Position numbers and translations under genes: made by a program. From an uncultured Novosphingobium sp. (GTDB taxonomy: Bacteria; Pseudomonadota; Alphaproteobacteria; Sphingomonadales; Sphingomonadaceae): a stretch of 47,382 bases of DNA. This document shows, one piece after another, positions 42,530-47,382 of the stretch (within the stretch, counting starts at the first letter, position 1; each line of letters begins with the position of its first letter). The notes under the pieces were generated by a model that was not told the origin of the DNA, did not search any database, and saw nothing but the letters and a program-made list of their open reading frames with translations. The DNA is taken from the NCBI GenBank assembly GCA_946886075.1, contig CAMPHR010000022.1, positions 1 to 47,382 on the forward strand. Reading direction: 5' to 3'.

Positions 42530-45070
42530 ATGGGATCGGTTCACATTGGCATGAATCTTTTGCGCGGAGCCGGGATGACGGCATTGTGGGTTGCTGGCGC
42601 CGCGCAGGCGCAGGTACAAGCACCCGCTGATCCGAGCGGGAGTGCGAACGCATACATCGGCGATATCGTGGTGACGGCGCAGCGCCGCGACGAGCGTGCG
42701 CAGGACGTGCCTATCGCGATCACGGCGTTCTCGCCGGAGCGTCTTCAGCAGCAAGGCATCACGCAGCCCCAGAATTTGCAGGCGACTGTGCCGTCGCTGG
42801 TGGTGGGCACTAACGGCACGCCCTCGCGAGAAGCGCAAAGCTTTACGATCCGCGGGCAGGGCGCGACCTTTCAGGCATCGCCTGGCGTCGTTGTCTATCT
42901 AAACGAAGTGCCCTTGCCTGCCCCGATCTCCGTTCCTCAACAGGGCGGCGCCGGTAATTTCGTAGACCTGGAAAATCTTCAGGTTCTGAACGGACCGCAA
43001 GGCACCTTGTTCGGGCGTAACACGACTGGCGGCGCGGTCCTGCTTGTTCCCAAGAAGCCGACTAACGACTTTGAGGGCTATGTTCAGGGTAAGTTCGGCA
43101 ATTACGACAACAAGGAGCTTGAAGGCGCGATCAATGTTCCGATCGTTGACGACAAGGTTCTGCTGCGGGTTGCGGGTGCCTATCAAGATCGTGATGGCTA
43201 CACGCACGACGTGATCTGGAACACCGACCGTGATAATTTGCATTGGTATTCCGGCCGTGTCGGACTGACGCTGAGGCCGACCGAAACTTTTGAAAACTAT
43301 ACCATGGCCTATGGTTCGAATTCACGGACCCATGGCACCGGTACGATCAACACGCATCTCAACGTTGCTGCTCTTGCGCAGGCCGGGCTGCCCATTGACC
43401 AAAACACCTTCCTTCCTTTCTGCGTCGAAGGACCGACCATCCCCGGCTTTAGCGCATCATGCGACGTCTACAGGGCGGCCAGCGCCGAAGCGGCCGCGCG
43501 AGGACCACGCGAGACGGCGCACGGCATCAACTCTTTTCAGAGAACGAAGACTTGGGGGATAAGCAATACTTCAACGCTGAATTTGAACGAAGAACTGACG
43601 CTGCGTAACATCATCAGCTATCAACGCTTCAAGACGACATATAGCATTGACAGTGACGGCACCATTTTCCATTTCGATGATGGCGATCCAAGAAGCTACC
43701 CGGCTCCTGGCGTTGTCACCTTGCCTGGTGATGGCACTCCGATCACCTATCTGAATGCGTCATCCACCCGCCTGCCGCGAGACCATATCAAGGTCTTTAC
43801 CGAGGAACTGCAGCTCCAGGGCGATTTGTTCGACAAGTTGCTTACTTTCACCGCCGGTGCATTCTATTATGATCAGCGTCCGGCCGGGACTCAAGGTGCG
43901 GGTGCGACTGGCTTTTGCCCGGCCTTGTTCACCGGCGACCCCTTGGTTTGCGGCGCATATGACATCAGATATGCCATCACCAGTACGTCGAAAGCGTTAT
44001 ATGCGCAGTCGACATTGGACCTGGGGCTGGTTTCGCCTGCACTGCAGAACCTGAAGATTACAGGTGGTATTCGCTACACTTGGGATCGCGTCCGTGGTTC
44101 TGCCGGTTTGTATCAGGCAGTCGCTCCCGGAACATTCTTCTGCTTCGCCGACAATACGTTAGCCACAGACGCGGCCGGCTGCGGGTTCAGCGCCGATCTG
44201 AAAACCAATGAGCCAACATGGAATATTGGCGTCGATTACAGATTTTCGCCTGAACTTCTGGTATATGGAAAGATCAGCCGGGGCTACAAAGCCGGTGGTA
44301 TAAATGCCAACGCGGTATTCACTACCACGCGCACGTTCCCGCCCGAGTTCGTCACTTCCTATGAAGCGGGCTTCAAGTCGGATGTACGATTGGCCGGGAT
44401 GCCGCTTCGCCTGAACGCCACTTATTATTATCTGACCTACAAGGGCATTCAGCGCGCTGCGGGCGACTTCAATCCCACGACCGGCGCAGCAGGGGCGCGA
44501 GTTCTGTCTGCAGACGCGCGCATTCAGGGCATAGAAGCGGAAGCATCGCTGCGGCCGATCCCAGGCGTCGAGATCGGCGGTACGTTCAGCTACACAGATG
44601 CCAAGTATAAGAAATATGAATTCGTGCCGAGCAGCCCGGAGCAGGATTGCACCGGAAACGTCATCAGCGCCCCGGCGACCCTGAACCTGACCTGCATTCC
44701 CTTCCAATATGTGTCGCCGTACATCTACAGCTTCCATGTGTCCGCGGAGCAGCCCCTTGGCGGCAATCTCGGTACGCTCGCGATGTTCGTGAACTATTCA
44801 CACACTTCGGCGCAGCATACGACTGGGACGAGCCTTCCCGCGAGCGAACCGGGGGAACGGCTTGAGGCGTTCGGAACGCTGAACCTGTCGCTGGATTGGC
44901 GTAATGTCGCGGGCAGCAGTGTTGATGTGGGCTTCTATGCGACCAACCTTACGAACAAGCTGTACCGGGTCAGCAACAGCGGCACCTACGGCAGCCAGTT
45001 CTACACTGCGACATTGTACGGCGAACCGAGAATGTACGGGGTGCGGCTTCGCTACTCGTTCGGGAGATGA
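42530..45070 (+). CDS. TonB-dependent outer-membrane receptor
   Basis: I start at ATG 42530 (846 residues), preceded by AAGGGG and followed by a signal peptide ending near GAAQAQ; the frame is open from 42497. TonB box-like GDIVVTAQRRDERAQDVPIA, plug motifs (LQATVPSLVVGTNG; FTIRGQGATFQASPGVVVYL; LENLQVLNGPQGTLFGRNTT) and a long barrel ending RLRYSFGR are present. This is the sphingomonad type often linked to aromatic, steroid or terpenoid compounds, though substrates vary. The TetR-type palindrome upstream and the VOC gene downstream suggest uptake of the compound used by this group. Confidence 0.93.
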   Translation: MGSVHIGMNLLRGAGMTALWVAGAAQAQVQAPADPSGSANAYIGDIVVTAQRRDERAQDVPIAITAFSPERLQQQGITQPQNLQATVPSLVVGTNGTPSREAQSFTIRGQGATFQASPGVVVYLNEVPLPAPISVPQQGGAGNFVDLENLQVLNGPQGTLFGRNTTGGAVLLVPKKPTNDFEGYVQGKFGNYDNKELEGAINVPIVDDKVLLRVAGAYQDRDGYTHDVIWNTDRDNLHWYSGRVGLTLRPTETFENYTMAYGSNSRTHGTGTINTHLNVAALAQAGLPIDQNTFLPFCVEGPTIPGFSASCDVYRAASAEAAARGPRETAHGINSFQRTKTWGISNTSTLNLNEELTLRNIISYQRFKTTYSIDSDGTIFHFDDGDPRSYPAPGVVTLPGDGTPITYLNASSTRLPRDHIKVFTEELQLQGDLFDKLLTFTAGAFYYDQRPAGTQGAGATGFCPALFTGDPLVCGAYDIRYAITSTSKALYAQSTLDLGLVSPALQNLKITGGIRYTWDRVRGSAGLYQAVAPGTFFCFADNTLATDAAGCGFSADLKTNEPTWNIGVDYRFSPELLVYGKISRGYKAGGINANAVFTTTRTFPPEFVTSYEAGFKSDVRLAGMPLRLNATYYYLTYKGIQRAAGDFNPTTGAAGARVLSADARIQGIEAEASLRPIPGVEIGGTFSYTDAKYKKYEFVPSSPEQDCTGNVISAPATLNLTCIPFQYVSPYIYSFHVSAEQPLGGNLGTLAMFVNYSHTSAQHTTGTSLPASEPGERLEAFGTLNLSLDWRNVAGSSVDVGFYATNLTNKLYRVSNSGTYGSQFYTATLYGEPRMYGVRLRYSFGR

Positions 45071-45108
45071 TGTGAAGTCGCCGCGAGATCAATTCTAACT
45101 AAAGAGCG

Positions 45109-45519
45109 ATGATGATGTCAGATGACGTGAATAAGGCAATTCCACTGGGCTTCATGAAGCTTGTCGTGCAGGATCTCGACAAGGTTGCCGCTTTCTACGG
45201 GGCCGTGTGCGGCCTGATCGAGGAGGCGCAGGCCGATGCGGATATTGCTGGCCGTCCCATCCGGGAACTTTACTTCAAGTCGGATCCGCCGGGCACGGGG
45301 AACTTCACGCTGACGAAATTCCTCGACGTGGAGAAGTCGGCCACAGAGTCGGTTATCCTGGGGTTTATCGCTCATGACATCCACCGTTTCGTGGAAGACG
45401 CCGTCGCTGCAGGTGGGGTCGTAGTGATGGCCGTTCAAGCTGACCCGGACCATGGTGTATATGTTGCCTTCGTCAAAGACGTCGAAGGCAATCTCGTCGA
45501 GGTGGTCCAACTCATGTGA
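45109..45519 (+). CDS. VOC-superfamily (glyoxalase/dioxygenase-like) protein
   Basis: The 136-residue protein has the paired beta-alpha-beta-beta-beta modules of the vicinal-oxygen-chelate fold (GFMKLVVQDLDKVAAFYGAV; GFIAHDIHRFVEDAVAAGG; YVAFVKDVEGNLVEVVQLM). The C-terminal Glu in NLVEVVQ is a usual metal ligand, but the first ligand position (FMKLV) is not His, so metal binding is doubtful. ATG codons at 45109, 45112 and 45115 are all possible starts. It follows the TonB receptor after 38 bases, so it is probably co-transcribed. Confidence 0.88.
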   Translation: MMMSDDVNKAIPLGFMKLVVQDLDKVAAFYGAVCGLIEEAQADADIAGRPIRELYFKSDPPGTGNFTLTKFLDVEKSATESVILGFIAHDIHRFVEDAVAAGGVVVMAVQADPDHGVYVAFVKDVEGNLVEVVQLM

Positions 45520-45595
45520 GGCATGTGGCCGCTATGTGTATATGAGATCGGCTGTCCTGAGACATACGACGCCTGGAGGCTTTTGGGTCAGGTGG

Positions 45596-45626
45596 AAGGG
45601 TGGAGTTGCATTGCAGCTCCACCCTT
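45596..45626. terminator. long perfect hairpin between convergent genes
   Basis: AAGGGTGGAG (45596-45605) pairs with CTCCACCCTT (45617-45626) over ten perfect pairs around an 11-base loop that itself holds TGCA-T-TGCA. It sits between the convergent VOC and nitroreductase genes. It is probably a two-way terminator, although T-runs are weak. Confidence 0.7.
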
Positions 45627-45670
45627 GCTCATGTTGGCTCATCCGATCAAGGTTGGGCGCCGCCGCCTAA

Positions 45671-46252
45671 TCAGCCGCGGAAATTGCCGGAATAGGCAAG
45701 TTCATCAAGCGGCTTGCGATCGCTCGGCTGTTCGCGCTCCTGAAGCTTTTCCGGGAGATTGGCAGGGTCGCCCATCCGACCGATCGCGACGGCTGCTTCG
45801 ATGCGGAAACCATCCGGAATGCCAAGTTCAGTCCTGGTCTTGTCCATGTCGATCCCGACCATTCCGTGGGCGTGATAGCCAAGTAGGTGCGCTTGGAGCG
45901 CTATGGCCGACCAAGCCGCGCCCGCGTCGAAGCTATGCGAATGGCTGGGTTTGTCGGGCGCGCCCATCGTGGTTTCGCTGACGATGAATAGAAGCACTGA
46001 CGCTTCCTTGGCCCAGACCGCATTGAATGGGATCAGCAGGTCGAGGAAACGCTTCCAGTTCGCTGTATCGTCACGCGTAGCATAGAGAAAGCGCCAGGGC
46101 TGGTAATTGAAGGAGGACGGCGCCCAGCGTCCGGCATCCAGGATCGTGCGCAGGTCTTCAATTGGGATGGTGGACCCGTCGAATGCGCGCGGTGACCAGC
46201 GGTGCAGGAACATCGAATCCAATGCCGTGTCGGTCTGCCGGGTGGTCGTCAT
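45671..46252 (-). CDS. nitroreductase-family flavoprotein
   Basis: The 193-residue protein starts like FMN-dependent nitroreductases (HRWSPRAFDG, the RxSxR FMN-phosphate site; GRWAPSSFNYQPWRFLYATR). It has the central GAAWSAIALQAHLLGYHAHGMVG segment and a C-terminal VAIGRMGDP. These enzymes use NAD(P)H to reduce nitro groups, quinones or enones. It is divergent from the TetR gene and shares its palindromic site, so it is likely a member of that regulon. Confidence 0.92.
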   Translation of the reverse strand: MTTTRQTDTALDSMFLHRWSPRAFDGSTIPIEDLRTILDAGRWAPSSFNYQPWRFLYATRDDTANWKRFLDLLIPFNAVWAKEASVLLFIVSETTMGAPDKPSHSHSFDAGAAWSAIALQAHLLGYHAHGMVGIDMDKTRTELGIPDGFRIEAAVAIGRMGDPANLPEKLQEREQPSDRKPLDELAYSGNFRG

Positions 46253-46322
46253 GTCCTTTTCTTCCTTTATCAGAGTTTCACCAGGGCATTTCCGCGCCCC
46301 TCGCCAAGACGCTTGACTAACT

Positions 46323-46338
46323 GTTGGCGTATGTCAAC
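46323..46338. promoter_or_regulatory. candidate TetR operator (site C)
   Basis: GTTGGCGTATGTCAAC, the third copy of GTTG-N6-GTCAAC, lies between the nitroreductase and TetR genes. A TTGACT at 46313-46318 is adjacent. Its place beside the regulator gene is the reason for naming the TetR protein as the likely ligand. Confidence 0.75.
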
Positions 46339-46516
46339 TTGCGAGAGTCCTGATCCGGCATGAGACAGGAAGAGTGTAGGCGAGCTCTGGATAACGGGTT
46401 ATCCGCTTCCTTGCAGCCGATGTTGCCGGAGTGAATTACAGGATGTCAGCATTTCATCATCCAAGGATATGTTGCCTAAACTTTTCATCGATCCAAATCA
46501 GCGCTACGGGGGGAGC

Positions 46517-47194
46517 ATGACCGACCAGAAGGTAAAAAAGGCCCAACTCGTTGCCCCCCCTCGCCCGGGCGTATATTCGCGAGGCTCCGATACTGTTGAC
46601 GCCATCCTGAAAGCAGCGTCGCAGGTTCTGGTTGAGGAAGGCGCATCAGCTTTCACCCTTCGCCGCATCGCAGCGCAATGCGGTATGAAGGTCGGAAACG
46701 TCAGCCGACATTTCCCGCGCAAGGAAATGCTGGTGCAGGTCCTGCTGGAAGAATTGCTCACTCAAACGGTCGGGGAGGCGAGGAGCAGCCTTGCCAGTCT
46801 CGGGATACCCGCCGAAGAAGCGCTGGCGCTCGTCATCGGCGGCACTCTTGACGAAACCAAGACGAAGAAGATGACCCATTTGTTCACGGAATTGTGGGCG
46901 ATGGCGAACCATAACCCGTTTGTCGCGGAACGGCTCGAGATGGTCTATCAGTATATGCACGATCTGATGGCGTCATATATCGCCGAATTGAACCCAGCGC
47001 TGTCGCCTGCCGAGGTGAGCGTCGTGGCCCTGTTCATCAACACATCAATCGAAGGGTCAACGATATTGGCTGGCCATGGCAAGCCTTGGGAATCCATGAT
47101 GCCGCAGCTTAAGGATTTCGCCGTCAAATCCATGGTTCATCTTGCCAAGACGATCACGCCGGAAGACGTGAGAGGCCTCCGGCCCGCAGCATGA
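46517..47194 (+). CDS. TetR-family transcriptional regulator
   Basis: I start at ATG 46517 because GGGGGGAGC lies just before it; the frame is open from 46469. The 225-residue protein has a TetR helix-turn-helix (AILKAASQVLVEEGASAFTL; RRIAAQCGMKVGNVSRHFPR) and an all-helical ligand domain. It probably represses itself, the divergent nitroreductase, the receptor at 42530 and the gene at 41129 through the shared palindrome. The 188 bases after it hold no gene that I can support. Confidence 0.92.
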   Translation: MTDQKVKKAQLVAPPRPGVYSRGSDTVDAILKAASQVLVEEGASAFTLRRIAAQCGMKVGNVSRHFPRKEMLVQVLLEELLTQTVGEARSSLASLGIPAEEALALVIGGTLDETKTKKMTHLFTELWAMANHNPFVAERLEMVYQYMHDLMASYIAELNPALSPAEVSVVALFINTSIEGSTILAGHGKPWESMMPQLKDFAVKSMVHLAKTITPEDVRGLRPAA

Positions 47195-47382
47195 CCGCTG
47201 GACGCCAGGGCAGCGCGCCTGGACGGGAATATGAGGAGTGGGGGCAGTGACGCGGGCGTGCAGCGCTGGAGCGCGACCCCGCACGTCTGAGCTACGCAGG
47301 AAAGCCATGCTGTAAACATGTAAGTCGACGCCCTGAGGCTCAGGCAGATTAACGGTAGAGGTCGATCTTGGGGGGGAGGGAG

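Noticed and set aside
1..47382. CRISPR arrays, tRNA or rRNA genes
   Set aside because: No regularly spaced direct repeats and no tRNA or rRNA signature were seen on reading; a dedicated search was not possible.

Overview
The window looks like chromosomal DNA of a GC-rich alphaproteobacterium, most probably a sphingomonad (Sphingobium/Sphingomonas/Novosphingobium type). The signs are three intact large TonB-dependent receptors and one decayed one, a SapC / cupin-like / tryptophan-halogenase-like set beside a sugar receptor, a NodT-type efflux operon, and codon use typical of that group. Genus is inference; no rRNA or tRNA gene was seen.

Layout. (1) 1-1460 is an accessory edge: a probable IS21-family terminus cuts a LuxR-like regulator before its DNA-binding domain, next to a relic of an N6-adenine DNA methyltransferase. 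(2) 1461-17940 is a carbohydrate/glycoside utilisation locus: a LacI repressor, a sugar MFS permease, two sugar-isomerase-like TIM barrels (one with a Tat signal), a Gfo/Idh/MocA dehydrogenase, a cytochrome c + gluconate-2-dehydrogenase-subunit-3-like + GMC oxidoreductase trio, a TonB receptor, SapC, a cupin-like protein and a flavin-dependent halogenase-like protein. A 16-bp palindrome occurs identically at 2520 and 9721 and in a related form at 16338, which ties the locus to the LacI protein. The proposed route is outer-membrane uptake, periplasmic oxidation of the sugar (possibly at C3) with electrons passed to cytochrome c, then isomerase/lyase and oxidoreductase steps. (3) 17941-18794 is a mobile-element scar (integrase and IS5-type transposase fragments). 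(4) 18795-26428 is a minus-strand run: MFS-HlyD-outer-membrane-factor efflux pump, PQQ dehydrogenase, and a frameshifted CDF metal transporter.

(5) 27074-29322 holds a MarR regulator divergent from a ClC chloride channel, with a perfect palindrome inside the promoter between them. (6) 29323-36538 is poor in intact genes: one intact TonB receptor, then a tyrosine phosphatase and a second TonB receptor, both pseudogenes. (7) 36539-40803 is a D-alanine catabolic unit (alanine racemase, D-amino-acid dehydrogenase) with a sulfotransferase downstream and a divergent Lrp-type regulator. (8) 41013-47194 looks like a small regulon of a TetR protein. Three copies of a GTTG-N6-GTCAAC palindrome lie before an unrecognised protein with an Fe(II)/2-oxoglutarate-oxygenase-like HxD...H...R pattern, before a TonB receptor (followed by a VOC protein), and between a nitroreductase and the TetR gene.

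The most interesting parts are the LacI-linked oxidative sugar locus with its halogenase-like enzyme, and the TetR-linked receptor/oxygenase/VOC/nitroreductase group, whose substrate cannot be read from the sequence.
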